Of a DNA stretch of 64,000 bases, positions 41,899 through 49,889 are shown piece after piece; positions within the stretch are counted from its first letter, which is position 1, and every line of letters starts with the position of its first letter. The DNA lies in the NCBI RefSeq assembly GCF_035975855.1, contig NZ_CP109055.1, positions 5,270,001 through 5,334,000 of the forward strand. Reading direction: 5' to 3'. Source of the stretch: Streptomyces sp. NBC_01304 (lineage in GTDB: Bacteria > Actinomycetota > Actinomycetes > Streptomycetales > Streptomycetaceae). The position numbers and the translations under genes were made by a program. Below the pieces are notes generated by a model, which saw nothing but the letters and a program-made list of their open reading frames with translations, ran no database searches and was not told where the DNA came from.

Positions 41899-42594
41899 AT
41901 GGATGAGGAGCCGCGGGGTGCCGGTCCGGTGAGCGAGGTCGTGCGTGTGCTGCTCGCCGATGACGAGGCCGTCGTGCGGGCCGGTGTCCGGACGATCCTG
42001 GGGGCCGCGCCGGACATGGAGGTCGTGGCCGAGGCGGGGCACGGGCGCGAGGCCGTCGAGCTGGCCCGGCTGCACCGGCCCGACGTGGTGCTGCTCGACA
42101 TCCGGATGCGGGTGCTCGGCGGGCTCGGCGCCGTGGCCGAGCTGCGGCGGGCCGTGCCGGAGGCCTCGGTGGTGATGCTGACGACGTTCTCGGAGGACGA
42201 GTACATCGCCGAGGCCCTGGACAACGGCGCGAGCGGGTTTCTGCTCAAGTCCGGTGATCCGTATGAGCTGATGGCCGCCGTGCGGGCGGTGCACGGCGGC
42301 GCGTCCTTCCTTTCACCGCAGGTCGCGCATCAGGTCATCGCCCAGGTGCGGGGCGGGCGCATCAGCCGTGAAATGGCCGCCAAGTAGCGCATCGCGGCGT
42401 TGGCGCCCAGGAAGCGCGAGGTGCTGGCGCTGGTGGGCGCGGGGCTCTCGAACGCCGAGATCGGCAGGCGGCTGCATCTGGTGGAGAGCACGGTGAAGGC
42501 GTACGTGAGCTCCGCCATGGCCCGGCTCGAGGTCAAGAACCGGGTCCAGGCAGCGGTGTTGGCGTATGAGGCGGGGATGGTCGGGGCTCGGTGA
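41899..42594 (+). pseudogene. NarL-family response regulator split by an in-frame TAG
   Basis: The receiver domain (residues 1-140) is intact: acidic pair in LLADDEA, phospho-acceptor Asp in VVLLDIRM, Thr in MLTTF and Lys in FLLKSG. After AAK the frame meets TAG (42385-42387), then continues in the same frame with RIAALAPRKREVLALVG and the LuxR helix-turn-helix (GLSNAEIGRRLHLVESTVKAY). A single base change of a sense codon explains this. As it stands, the receiver is made alone; the output domain has only a TTG at 42400. No histidine kinase gene is near. Confidence 0.85.
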
Positions 42595-42635
42595 AGCCCA
42601 GGACCGGGTGGCCCGGACGGTGAAGTGGCCCGGCC

Positions 42636-43490
42636 CTACTGGTTGTTGATCAGGGACAGGAGCTCGGCGTGCGTCTGGGGGTCGGACGCGACCAGGAGGC
42701 CGCCCGCGCCGGTGTGCAAGGGCTGGCCGTGGATGCCGGTCACCGTGCAGCCGGCGGCCCGGCACAGGGCGATGCCTGCCGCGAAGTGCACGCTGTCGCG
42801 GAGGTCTCCGTCAGTGACGTAGGCGGCACGCCGGCCCGCCGCGACCCAGGCCACGGCCAGCGAGGTGGAGACGACGCGCGGCCGGAACCCCGCGATGAAG
42901 CCCGGGTCGGCGAGGAGGCGGGTCGCCTGGAAGGCGGGCGCGTTCGGGAAGGGGGGATCGAGGTTGACGTCGACGAGGCGGGTGTCCGGGGACGGGGTCA
43001 GCTCCTCGTCCGAGCCATCGCCGTCGCCGGTGCCGTCGCCGGTGCCGGTGCCGTCGCCGGTGCCGTCGCCGGTGCCGGTGCCGCCACGTAGGAAGGCACG
43101 TTCGCCGTCCGTCCAGAAGACCTCTTCCGCGAAGGGGTCGGCGGAGGCGGCCGCGGTGATCTCGGTGCCCGTTCGCAGGGCCACGTTCACCCCGACCAAC
43201 ATGGTGCGTGCGGCGTAGTTGAGCGTGCCGCACAGGGGGTCGACCAGCCATCTGCGGGCGGCGTCGCTCGCGCCCGACTGTCCGCTCTCCTCGCCGGTCA
43301 CCGCGTCATCGGGGCGAGCGGTACGGAGGATGTCGCATATCGCCTGCTCCGCCGCGAGGTCCGCCGTTGTCGCGAAGTCGCCCGCGCCCTTGTCGAATCG
43401 GGCCAGTCGCTCCCCGTACATCTCTCGTACGACAGCGGCTCCGGCCCGGGCCGCCGCCACGGCCAGTTCGGCATCGGTTCCCTTGGTCAT
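42636..43490 (-). CDS. Inositol-monophosphatase-like protein with repeat insert
   Basis: A 284-residue protein starting MTKGTDAELAVAAARAG. Motif 1 GEESG is present. Motif 2 reads WLVDPLCGTLNY, with Cys where the family has the metal-binding Asp (DPxDGT), and motif 3 (WDxAAG) is not clear, so activity is doubtful or altered. An insert of Gly-Thr-Gly-Asp repeats (about residues 137-162) is coded by a perfect 30-bp tandem repeat. Convergent with the response-regulator remnant. Start ATG at 43490 is chosen because the longer frame overlaps the DedA gene. Confidence 0.75.
   Translation of the reverse strand: MTKGTDAELAVAAARAGAAVVREMYGERLARFDKGAGDFATTADLAAEQAICDILRTARPDDAVTGEESGQSGASDAARRWLVDPLCGTLNYAARTMLVGVNVALRTGTEITAAASADPFAEEVFWTDGERAFLRGGTGTGDGTGDGTGTGDGTGDGDGSDEELTPSPDTRLVDVNLDPPFPNAPAFQATRLLADPGFIAGFRPRVVSTSLAVAWVAAGRRAAYVTDGDLRDSVHFAAGIALCRAAGCTVTGIHGQPLHTGAGGLLVASDPQTHAELLSLINNQ
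43021..43080 (-). repeat. Perfect 30-bp tandem duplication inside the IMPase-like gene
   Basis: Two exact copies (43021-43050 and 43051-43080), each built from CCGTCGCCGGTG and CCGGTG subunits. Each copy adds ten codons (Gly, Thr, Asp), so the frame is kept. Copy number is likely to vary between strains. Confidence 0.9.
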
Positions 43491-43512
43491 CGTCAGTACG
43501 CTCGCAAACTGG

Positions 43513-44005
43513 TCAGGCCCCCTGGGGCGCGCGGCGGCCGCGGACGTATCGGACGGCCTCGTGCAGCACAGTGATCGAGAATGCCAGGCCGAGGCCGAGG
43601 GCGACACCGAACAGCGGCTCGCTCTCGAAGGCGGCACCGCCGAGATGGCCGAGGCAGGTCGAGTAGACGGCCCAAGTCGACGCGGCGATCGCGTCGTAGC
43701 GGGTGAAGGAGCGGCGCGGAAAGCCGGTGGCCCCGGTGGTGAGGGTGGCGGCGGTGCGGCCGCCGGGGATGTAGCGGGCGACCACCAGGACGAGCCCGCC
43801 GCGCTCTTCGAGGACCTTGCCCACCCGCTCGTACGCCTTGCGGGTCCTGCTGCCCGGCTTGAGCCGCGCGAAGATCCTGCTGCCCGACCTGCGGCCGATG
43901 GCGTACGAGATGTGGTCGCCGGTGAACGCGCCGAGTGCGGCGACGAGGATCACGAGGAGCAATTGGGGCTCGCCGGTGGAGGCCGCGAGGGCTTCGAGGT
44001 GCGCG
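43513..44005 (-). pseudogene. DedA-family membrane protein lacking its N-terminus
   Basis: From about ALAASTGEPQLLL the frame matches DedA proteins (LGAFTGDHISYAIGRRSG, VARYIPGGRTAATLTTGATG, then a membrane helix AFSITVLHEAVRYVRG). The first membrane segment and the typical G-x-P-E-x-G region are missing; upstream of about 44005 the same strand carries antisense of the next gene. There is no start codon in the expected place. This points to a deletion shared with the divergent neighbour. Confidence 0.75.
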
Positions 44006-44103
44006 CGAGCCTCCCGACCACCCCCGGCCCCGAACCGACACCCCCGCGCGCGACCGTCGCACGCCGTGAACTCGCCCTGGCCCGGCAGAAGGTACGCCGC
44101 GGA

Positions 44104-44436
44104 ATGCTCGCGGCGATCTGGGTGCCGGTGGCGGCGGTCGTGGTCCTGGGCCTGCTGATGCTCGGCTTCAACCTCCACACCTCGTACAACTCGGCCCTCG
44201 ACCGGCCCGCCTACGACCGCCTGCGTCTCGGCGAGCCCCTCTCCGCCGTCGAGCCCCGGCTCCCCCGGTACGAGCTGGAGGACGGCCACCTCGCCGGCCG
44301 GGCCCCCGCGAACCCGCGCGGCGCCGACTCGTGCCGCTCCTACCGCACGGACCCGCACGACTTCACCCCGGCGTACCGCCTGTGCTTCACGGCGGGGCGG
44401 CTCACGCACAAGGACAGGGTCGACATCGAGCCATGA
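44104..44436 (+). CDS. Membrane-anchored protein, probably 5'-truncated
   Basis: From ATG 44104 a 110-residue protein with one N-terminal membrane helix (MLAAIWVPVAAVVVLGLLML) and an extracytoplasmic part with two Cys (DSCRSYRTD and RLCFTAG), probably disulfide-bonded. The coding sense continues upstream to about 44010 (ARRELALARQKVRRG) but no start codon with a ribosome binding site is left there, because the region runs into the DedA gene. It may still be translated from 44104. A terminator follows at 44448-44471. Confidence 0.55.
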   Translation: MLAAIWVPVAAVVVLGLLMLGFNLHTSYNSALDRPAYDRLRLGEPLSAVEPRLPRYELEDGHLAGRAPANPRGADSCRSYRTDPHDFTPAYRLCFTAGRLTHKDRVDIEP

Positions 44437-44447
44437 CCCGCCCACCC

Positions 44448-44471
44448 CTTTGGCTGTTCCTCCAGCCAAAG
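44448..44471 (+). terminator. Terminator
   Basis: Perfect 9-bp hairpin CTTTGGCTG / CAGCCAAAG with a 6-nt loop, 11 nt past the stop codon of the membrane-anchored protein gene. Confidence 0.75.
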
Positions 44472-44507
44472 CGGCAGCTGCCATGGTCATTCCACTAGAA
44501 GAGTTGT

Positions 44508-44542
44508 ATATGCGAGCCAAGGGCCCTTACCTTGTCGCATAT
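44508..44542 (+). promoter_or_regulatory. Inverted repeat over the start codon of the TOBE-HTH gene
   Basis: ATATGCGA (44508-44515) and TCGCATAT (44535-44542) are perfect 8-bp arms 19 nt apart. The right arm covers the ATG at 44541. It is a likely operator for the MerR-like protein itself. The ATG is not preceded by a ribosome binding site, so a leaderless mRNA starting in this region is possible. Confidence 0.6.
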
Positions 44543-44936
44543 GCAGTCCTACACAATCGGCCAGGCCGCGCGTCTGCTGGGCGTCAGTCCCGACACCGCT
44601 CGCCGCTGGGCCGACGCCGGCCGGGTCGCCACACACCGCGACGAGGCCGGCCGACGGCTGATCGACGGCCGGGACCTGGCCGCGTTCTCCGTCGAGGTCG
44701 CCCAGGGCGGCATCGGTGAGGAGGACGCCTCCTACACCTCGGCCCGCAACGCCTTCCCGGGCATCGTCACCGCCGTGAAGCTCGGCGACGTGGCGGCCCA
44801 GGTCGAGATCCAGGCAGGCCCGCACCGGCTGGTCTCCCTGCTGACCCGGGAGGCCGTCGAGGAGCTCGGCCTCGAAGTCGGCATGCAGGCCACCGCCCGC
44901 GTGAAGTCGACCAGCGTGCACATCGATCGCGCCTGA
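44541..44936 (+). CDS. Molybdate-responsive HTH-TOBE protein
   Basis: A 131-residue protein with an N-terminal excisionase/MerR-type helix-turn-helix (YTIGQAARLLGVSPDTARRW) and a C-terminal TOBE (Mop) domain (residues about 64-131: ARNAFPGIVTAVKLGDVAA, then VSLLTREAVEELGL and VKSTSVHI). TOBE domains bind molybdate or tungstate. With modA and modBC directly downstream it is most likely the molybdate sensor and regulator of this locus. 145 nt separate it from modA. Confidence 0.88.
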   Translation: MQSYTIGQAARLLGVSPDTARRWADAGRVATHRDEAGRRLIDGRDLAAFSVEVAQGGIGEEDASYTSARNAFPGIVTAVKLGDVAAQVEIQAGPHRLVSLLTREAVEELGLEVGMQATARVKSTSVHIDRA

Positions 44937-45081
44937 CGAAGCTCCGTACAGGCCTCCGCCAAAGCCTCCGTCCAGGCCTCGGTCGAAGCCTTCGCCCACG
45001 GCGCCGCCGTCCCCCGGTGCCGTTCCCATTCGCTCACCGGGCCGCCTCCGCAGCCGCCCGACGCCCTAGGAGTCCCACTCC

Positions 45082-45921
45082 ATGAAGTCCCTGAAGACCG
45101 TGAAGTCCATGAAGTCCGTGCAGCCTCTGCAGAACGTCATCACCACGCGCCGCGCCGCCGCCGCGCTCGTCACCGCCGCCCTGCTCGTCCCGCTGGCCGC
45201 CTGCGGCAAGAGCGACGACACGAAGGACACGGGCGGCGCCAAGAAGGACGGGCAGAAGACCGAGCTGACCGTGCTCGCCGCCGCCTCCCTCACCGATGTG
45301 TTCAAGACCGCCGGGGCCGCGTACGAGAAGGACCACCCCGGCACCACGGTCAAGTTCTCCTTCGCCGGCTCGCAGGAGCTCGCCGCGCAGGTCAAGCAGG
45401 GTTCCCCGGCCGACGCCCTGGTCACCGCCGACACCAAGACGATGGACAGGCTGAAGGCCGACACCGGCAGCTCGACCGTCATCGCCAAGAACCGCCTGGT
45501 CATCGCCGCGGGCAAGGGCAACCCGAAGAACCTCAAGGACCTGAAGGACCTCGCCAAGAGCGATCTGAAGGTCGTGCTCGCCGCCCCCGAGGTGCCGGTC
45601 GGCCGCTACAGCCAGCAGGTCCTCGACGGCCAGAAGGTCACGGTCAAGCCGGTCTCGCAGGAGCCGAACGTGCGCGCCGTGCTGAGCAAGGTCGAGCTCG
45701 GCGAGGCCGACGCGGGCATCGTCTACAAGACCGACATCACGGCCGCCGACGGCAAGGCCGAGGGCATCGACATCCCGGACGCCCAGAACGCCATCGCGTC
45801 CTACCCGGCCGCCACGCTCAAGGAGTCCAAGAACACGGACGCCGCCGCCGAGTTCGTGAAGTGGCTGTCCACTCCCGAGGCGCAGAAGATCCTGCTGGAC
45901 GCGGGCTTCCAGAAGGCGTGA
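45082..45921 (+). CDS. modA: Molybdate ABC transporter substrate-binding lipoprotein ModA
   Basis: A 279-residue lipoprotein with lipobox LAAC (Cys41) after a long basic N-terminus that contains the repeated MKS-VKS-MKS pattern. The mature part shows ModA motifs (TVLAAASLTDVF, FAGSQELAAQV, DALVTADTKTMD, GEADAGIVYKTD). It binds molybdate outside the membrane and passes it to ModBC. AGGAG lies 9 nt before the ATG. Followed after 123 nt by the fused permease-ATPase gene. Confidence 0.95.
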   Translation: MKSLKTVKSMKSVQPLQNVITTRRAAAALVTAALLVPLAACGKSDDTKDTGGAKKDGQKTELTVLAAASLTDVFKTAGAAYEKDHPGTTVKFSFAGSQELAAQVKQGSPADALVTADTKTMDRLKADTGSSTVIAKNRLVIAAGKGNPKNLKDLKDLAKSDLKVVLAAPEVPVGRYSQQVLDGQKVTVKPVSQEPNVRAVLSKVELGEADAGIVYKTDITAADGKAEGIDIPDAQNAIASYPAATLKESKNTDAAAEFVKWLSTPEAQKILLDAGFQKA

Positions 45922-45972
45922 GGCAGTGCGCGGGCCGGCCGCCGGCCGGTCCGCGCCACCCTCGTACGTGTT

Positions 45973-46032
45973 CACCTCGACAACGCCCATCTCGACGACG
46001 CGCACCTCGACGACGCGCACCTCGACGACGCT
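45973..46032 (+). repeat. Four 15-bp tandem repeats upstream of modBC
   Basis: Units start at 45973, 45988, 46003 and 46018; the last three differ by one or two bases from CACCTCGACGACGCG. The frame, in phase with the modBC ATG, would read HLDDA four times, but no start codon precedes it, so it is probably not translated. Confidence 0.85.
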
Positions 46033-46044
46033 CAGGACCTCGCG

Positions 46045-48018
46045 ATGAGAAGCCTCCGCACCCGGTCATCCGGACCGCGCACCCCCGTGGCACTGGCCGT
46101 GCCGGCCCTCCTCGCGATCGCGTTCCTGCTGATGCCGCTGATCGGCATTCTGGTGCGTACGTCGTGGGGTGAGCTCGGCTCCCATCTGACCAGCCCCGGT
46201 GTCATCGAGGCGCTCAAGCTCTCGCTGTACGTGTCCTTCTGGGCGCTCGGCCTGTCCCTGGTCCTCGGCGTGCCGCTGGCCTGGCTGCTCGCGCGCGTCG
46301 ACTTCCCGGGCAAGTCGCTCGTACGGTCCCTGGTCCTGCTGCCGATGGTCCTTCCGCCCACGGTGGGCGGTGTGGCGCTGCTGCTCGGCTTCGGGCGGCG
46401 CGGGGTGCTCGGGCCCTGGCTGGAGGACACCTTCGGCATCGTGCTGCCGTTCAACACCTCGGGCGCGGTCGTCGCCGCAACCTTCGTCGCGATGCCGTTC
46501 CTGGTGATCAGCCTGGAGGGGGCGCTCGCGGGTCTGCGTCCTTCGTACGAGGAGACCGCGGCCTCGCTCGGGGCGTCTCCGGTACGGGTGTTCTTCACCG
46601 TCACGCTGCCGATGGTGGCTCCCGGTCTCGCGGCCGGGGCGGCGCTGACCTGGGCGCGGGCGCTCGGCGAGTTCGGGGCGACCATCACCTTCGCGGGCAA
46701 TCTGCCGGGCACCACGCAGACGCTGCCGCTGCAGGTCTATCTGCTCCTCCAGGACCAGCCCGAGGCCGCAACCTCCGTGTCCCTGCTGCTCCTTGCCATC
46801 GCCATGGCCGTCCTGGTCGCGCTGCGCGGCCGGTGGACCGGTGGCTCCGGCGACCGCAGGTCCACCCGCGCGGCCGAGGTGCCGGAGGAGCCGCCGGGCG
46901 GGCCCGCCCCCGGAGCCCCCGGAGCCCCCGAGACCCTCGTCGCTCCGAAGGTCGCTCCGAAGGTCGCTCCGAAGGCCGGCGGGCGCTGGCCGCTGCACGC
47001 CGACGTCACCGGCTTCAACCAGCTCACCCTGGACGCCGAGCCGGGCACCACCATCGCCGTCGTCGGGCCCAACGGCGCCGGGAAGACGACGCTGCTGCGC
47101 GCCCTCCTCGGACTGACGCCTCGCGCGCACGCCGACCTCGAGCTCGGTGACGTAGAAGTGACCTCGCTTCCCCCGCACAAGCGGGGTGTCGCCTGGGTGC
47201 CGCAGGACGGGGCGCTGTTCCCGCATTTGAGCGCCCTGTCCAACACCGCGTACGGACTCAGGGCACAGGGCGTGCCGCGAGGCGAGGCCCGGCGCATCGC
47301 GCGGCAGTGGCTGGACCGGCTGGGCGTCGGCCATCTCGCGCATCGCAAGCCCGGCCAGCTGTCCGGCGGGCAGGCCCAACGGGTGGCGCTGGCACGGGCG
47401 TTGGCGCCGAGCCCGCGGCTGCTGCTGCTCGACGAACCCCTGGCGGCCCTCGACCAGACGACCCGCGCCCATGTGCGGCACACCCTGCGCAGCCATCTGT
47501 CGGGCTTCGGCGGGGTCTGCCTGATCGTCACGCACGACCCGGTGGAGGCGGTGTCGCTGGCCGATCGCGTCCTCGTGCTCGAAGACGGGCACACCCTGCA
47601 GGACGCGTCGCCCGCCGAGGTGTCGCGGCATCCGCGTTCGCCGTGGGTGGCGCGGATGCTGGGGCGGAACGCATGGAGCGGTACGGCCACCGACGAGGGG
47701 CTCGACCTGCCCGGCGGGGCCCGCCTGGTGGCCGCGGAGACCGCTCCGGCCGGGACCGAGGCGCTTGCGATCATCGCGCCGGAGGCGGTGTCGCTGCACC
47801 GGGAGCTGCCCGTGGGTTCGCCGCGCAATGTGTACTCCGGGACCGTCCGCGAGATCACCGCGCTCGGCAGTCGGCTGCGCGTCCTGGTCGGCTGCGACAA
47901 GGCCCCCGACCTGGTCGCCGAGATCACGCCGGCCGCCGCGGCCGAGCTCGGGCTCGGCGAGGGGACGACGGTGTACGCGAGCATCAAGGCGACCGAGGTG
48001 AATCTCGTCGGGACGTGA
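46045..48018 (+). CDS. Fused molybdate ABC transporter permease and ATPase (ModBC)
   Basis: A 657-residue protein. Residues about 1-265 are a ModB-type permease with 5-6 membrane helices and the EAA-like loop (EETAASLGASPVRVFFTVTLP). A flexible linker with Pro/Gly/Ala and three VAPK repeats (about 268-312) leads to a ModC-type ATPase: Walker A GPNGAGKTT, Q-loop WVPQDGALFP, signature LSGGQ, Walker B LLLLDEPLAALD, His in VTHDP. A C-terminal TOBE domain (about 585-657) completes it. ModB and ModC are usually separate; the fusion is the noteworthy point. Some Streptomyces share such fusions to my knowledge. Confidence 0.92.
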   Translation: MRSLRTRSSGPRTPVALAVPALLAIAFLLMPLIGILVRTSWGELGSHLTSPGVIEALKLSLYVSFWALGLSLVLGVPLAWLLARVDFPGKSLVRSLVLLPMVLPPTVGGVALLLGFGRRGVLGPWLEDTFGIVLPFNTSGAVVAATFVAMPFLVISLEGALAGLRPSYEETAASLGASPVRVFFTVTLPMVAPGLAAGAALTWARALGEFGATITFAGNLPGTTQTLPLQVYLLLQDQPEAATSVSLLLLAIAMAVLVALRGRWTGGSGDRRSTRAAEVPEEPPGGPAPGAPGAPETLVAPKVAPKVAPKAGGRWPLHADVTGFNQLTLDAEPGTTIAVVGPNGAGKTTLLRALLGLTPRAHADLELGDVEVTSLPPHKRGVAWVPQDGALFPHLSALSNTAYGLRAQGVPRGEARRIARQWLDRLGVGHLAHRKPGQLSGGQAQRVALARALAPSPRLLLLDEPLAALDQTTRAHVRHTLRSHLSGFGGVCLIVTHDPVEAVSLADRVLVLEDGHTLQDASPAEVSRHPRSPWVARMLGRNAWSGTATDEGLDLPGGARLVAAETAPAGTEALAIIAPEAVSLHRELPVGSPRNVYSGTVREITALGSRLRVLVGCDKAPDLVAEITPAAAAELGLGEGTTVYASIKATEVNLVGT

Positions 48019-48073
48019 GCCCTACGAGTGCCGTCGCCAAGATCGCCAAGGTCGCGAAGGTCGCCAAGTCGGC

Positions 48074-48607
48074 TCAGGCGGCGGCGAGTTCGGCTGCCCC
48101 GAAGGACACGTCGAAGCGGTCGCACCAGATGGTGACGCTGCGGTAGTCCCGCAGGTCCAGGTCCGCGGGCAGCGGATAGTTCTGGTCTCCCTTGTTGCCC
48201 TTGAGCTTGCCGAGGCTCTGGTACCTGCCGTCGTCGAAGACGTGCCAGCCCGCCTTGCCCTCCTGTACGGGGGCGTCGGTGAGCCAGACCCTCAGGTCGG
48301 GGCCGTTGCTGGTGTCCAGGCCGGTCAGGCGCAGTACGCGGGTGCCGTCGGCGAGCTGCAGGATCCGGGCCTTGCCGGTGGTGCCGTGCTCGTGGCTGAT
48401 GAAGTCGCCGGTGGCGAGGGTCTTGGGCTCCGGGTTCCGCGCACTCGGCGAACCCGGCGAACCCGGCGTGCTCACCGCTACGGGGAAGGCCTCGCGGACC
48501 GTGTCGTCCTGCCAGAGCTTCCAGGGCTGGAACCAGTAGAGCCCGGCGGCGATCGCGAGGGCGGCCACGAGGCCACCGGCGACGAGGAGTTTCCGTACGC
48601 GCTTCAT
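48074..48607 (-). CDS. DM13-domain protein, membrane-anchored (paralogue 2)
   Basis: A 177-residue protein with an N-terminal membrane helix (about residues 6-26), a short linker and a DM13 domain (FISHEHGTTGKARILQLADG, LTGLDTSNGPDLRVWLTDAP, VTIWCDRFDVSFGAAEL). It is closely related to the protein at 35891-36442 along its whole length. ATG at 48607 is the first start of the homologous part. Convergent with modBC. Confidence 0.88.
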   Translation of the reverse strand: MKRVRKLLVAGGLVAALAIAAGLYWFQPWKLWQDDTVREAFPVAVSTPGSPGSPSARNPEPKTLATGDFISHEHGTTGKARILQLADGTRVLRLTGLDTSNGPDLRVWLTDAPVQEGKAGWHVFDDGRYQSLGKLKGNKGDQNYPLPADLDLRDYRSVTIWCDRFDVSFGAAELAAA

Positions 48608-48784
48608 GTCTCCAGTGAACGGGCCGAAGCACGCGAAACGGCGGGTCCAGCCCATGACGAAAGTCTTACGGAGGACGTTTCCGCAGGTCAGGGAAGTGGT
48701 GCCGGTCGGCCCGAGATGCCGATCGCGGGGCGCGGGGGGACAGTGGAAACCGTATGCCGTTCCCAGGCAGGAGGAGATGGGACC

Positions 48785-48955
48785 ATGCCCAAGAACGCCC
48801 ACGGCCACCATGGAAACCCCAAGGACCCGCAGCATTCCAAGCTCTCGGCGGAGCAGGCTCGGAGCAAGGGGACCAAGCCGGAGCTGAACTCGATCTCTGC
48901 GAAGACCAGAGGCCTGCAGCAGAAGGCGCAGTCCCGCCGGCAGGGCAACCGCTGA
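48785..48955 (+). CDS. Small basic protein
   Basis: A 56-residue, highly charged protein (MPKNAHGHHGNPKDPQHSKL and a basic tail RRQGNR) without hydrophobic segments. GGAGGAG stands upstream of the ATG. It resembles small conserved Streptomyces proteins of unknown function. Followed directly by a strong terminator. Confidence 0.6.
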   Translation: MPKNAHGHHGNPKDPQHSKLSAEQARSKGTKPELNSISAKTRGLQQKAQSRRQGNR

Positions 48956-48971
48956 CGGCAGCCGCACTCCG

Positions 48972-48998
48972 GGGCCCGGCCTGAGGAAGGCCGGGCCC
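48972..48998 (+). terminator. Terminator of the small basic protein gene
   Basis: GGGCCCGGCCT pairs with AGGCCGGGCCC, 11 bp with a 5-nt loop, 17 nt after the stop codon. Confidence 0.8.
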
Positions 48999-49050
48999 TC
49001 GGCATGGGCCCGGCAGTGCGGTTCAGCGGCGGTGCGGGACACTGGCGGGC

Positions 49051-49377
49051 ATGGGGTTCATAGTCATGCTGACGCTGCCGGGCCTGGTCATCGTGCTCAC
49101 GCTGATCGCCCTGGTCGACCAGGTGCTGCTGCGGGCCGGGCGCGCGGGGCTGCTGCCCTGGCGCAACGGCGCGCGGGTCGGTCAGGTGTCGGCCACCGGC
49201 TTCGAGCAGCTGCACGGCGCACTGTCACCGGGCAAGCAACACGAGCTCAAGGAACGGCAGTCGGCGCTGATCATGCGCGACGACGAGGAGGACGGGGCCC
49301 CGCCGCACCGGAGAGCCGTGGACCTGGACGGCGGGACCGCGGTGGTGCGGCGGCCGTCCCAGCCCCGCCCTCAGTGA
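49051..49377 (+). CDS. Small membrane-anchored protein, DUF6191-like
   Basis: A 108-residue protein with an N-terminal membrane helix (VMLTLPGLVIVLTLIALVDQVLL) and a cytoplasmic part with TGFEQLHGALSPGKQHELKE, which I associate with the Streptomyces DUF6191 family. Function unknown. Convergent with the SnoaL-like gene. Confidence 0.65.
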   Translation: MGFIVMLTLPGLVIVLTLIALVDQVLLRAGRAGLLPWRNGARVGQVSATGFEQLHGALSPGKQHELKERQSALIMRDDEEDGAPPHRRAVDLDGGTAVVRRPSQPRPQ

Positions 49378-49387
49378 CGCGCCGGCC

Positions 49388-49780
49388 TCAGTAGCGCTCC
49401 ACCAAGTGCTCCCGCCCGGCCGGGGGTTCGTACGGCTCGGGCCAGAAGTCGGTCTGGGAGGTGATGCGGCCCTGCGCGTCGCCGGTGAAGAAGGCTATGC
49501 CGTACATCTCCTCCGTGCCGACCGTGAAGTGGATCCAGGTGACGACCTGGTCGGCTTCGGCGACGATCCGCTCGACCTTCAGACTCCAGTCGCCCGGATA
49601 CTCCCGGTTGAACTCGACGAATCGCTCGCGGCCCGTGCACCGCTCGCGGGTCTGCGGCAGGTCGTACACCACATCCTCGGCCAAGGTGGCCTCGAAGGCC
49701 GTCCAGTCGCGAGCCTGGGCCGCCGCCCAGTAGGCCTCAACTGTCTTACGCAGCACGGTAGGTGCACTCGAATCGGTCAT
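49388..49780 (-). CDS. SnoaL/NTF2-like protein
   Basis: A 130-residue protein with the cone-shaped NTF2/SnoaL fold pattern (AYWAAAQARDWTAFEATLAE at the front, then YPGDWSLKVERIVAEADQVV and TDFWPEPYEPP). Such proteins are small cyclases, hydrolases or binding modules. No catalytic assignment is possible. Divergent from the S9 peptidase gene. Confidence 0.8.
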   Translation of the reverse strand: MTDSSAPTVLRKTVEAYWAAAQARDWTAFEATLAEDVVYDLPQTRERCTGRERFVEFNREYPGDWSLKVERIVAEADQVVTWIHFTVGTEEMYGIAFFTGDAQGRITSQTDFWPEPYEPPAGREHLVERY

Positions 49781-49889
49781 GCGAACGAGTCTGCCCGACG
49801 GCACTGACAACGGCCCCGGCGCCGAAGTTATCCACAGGCTGGGGAGCCTCGTCGGCCGTTTGTCGGCGGGCCGGGGCACTATGGGTCGC

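Noticed and set aside
43021..43080. Tandem repeat considered as a CRISPR array
   Set aside because: Direct duplication without spacers, inside a coding frame. No CRISPR array or cas gene is seen anywhere in the window.
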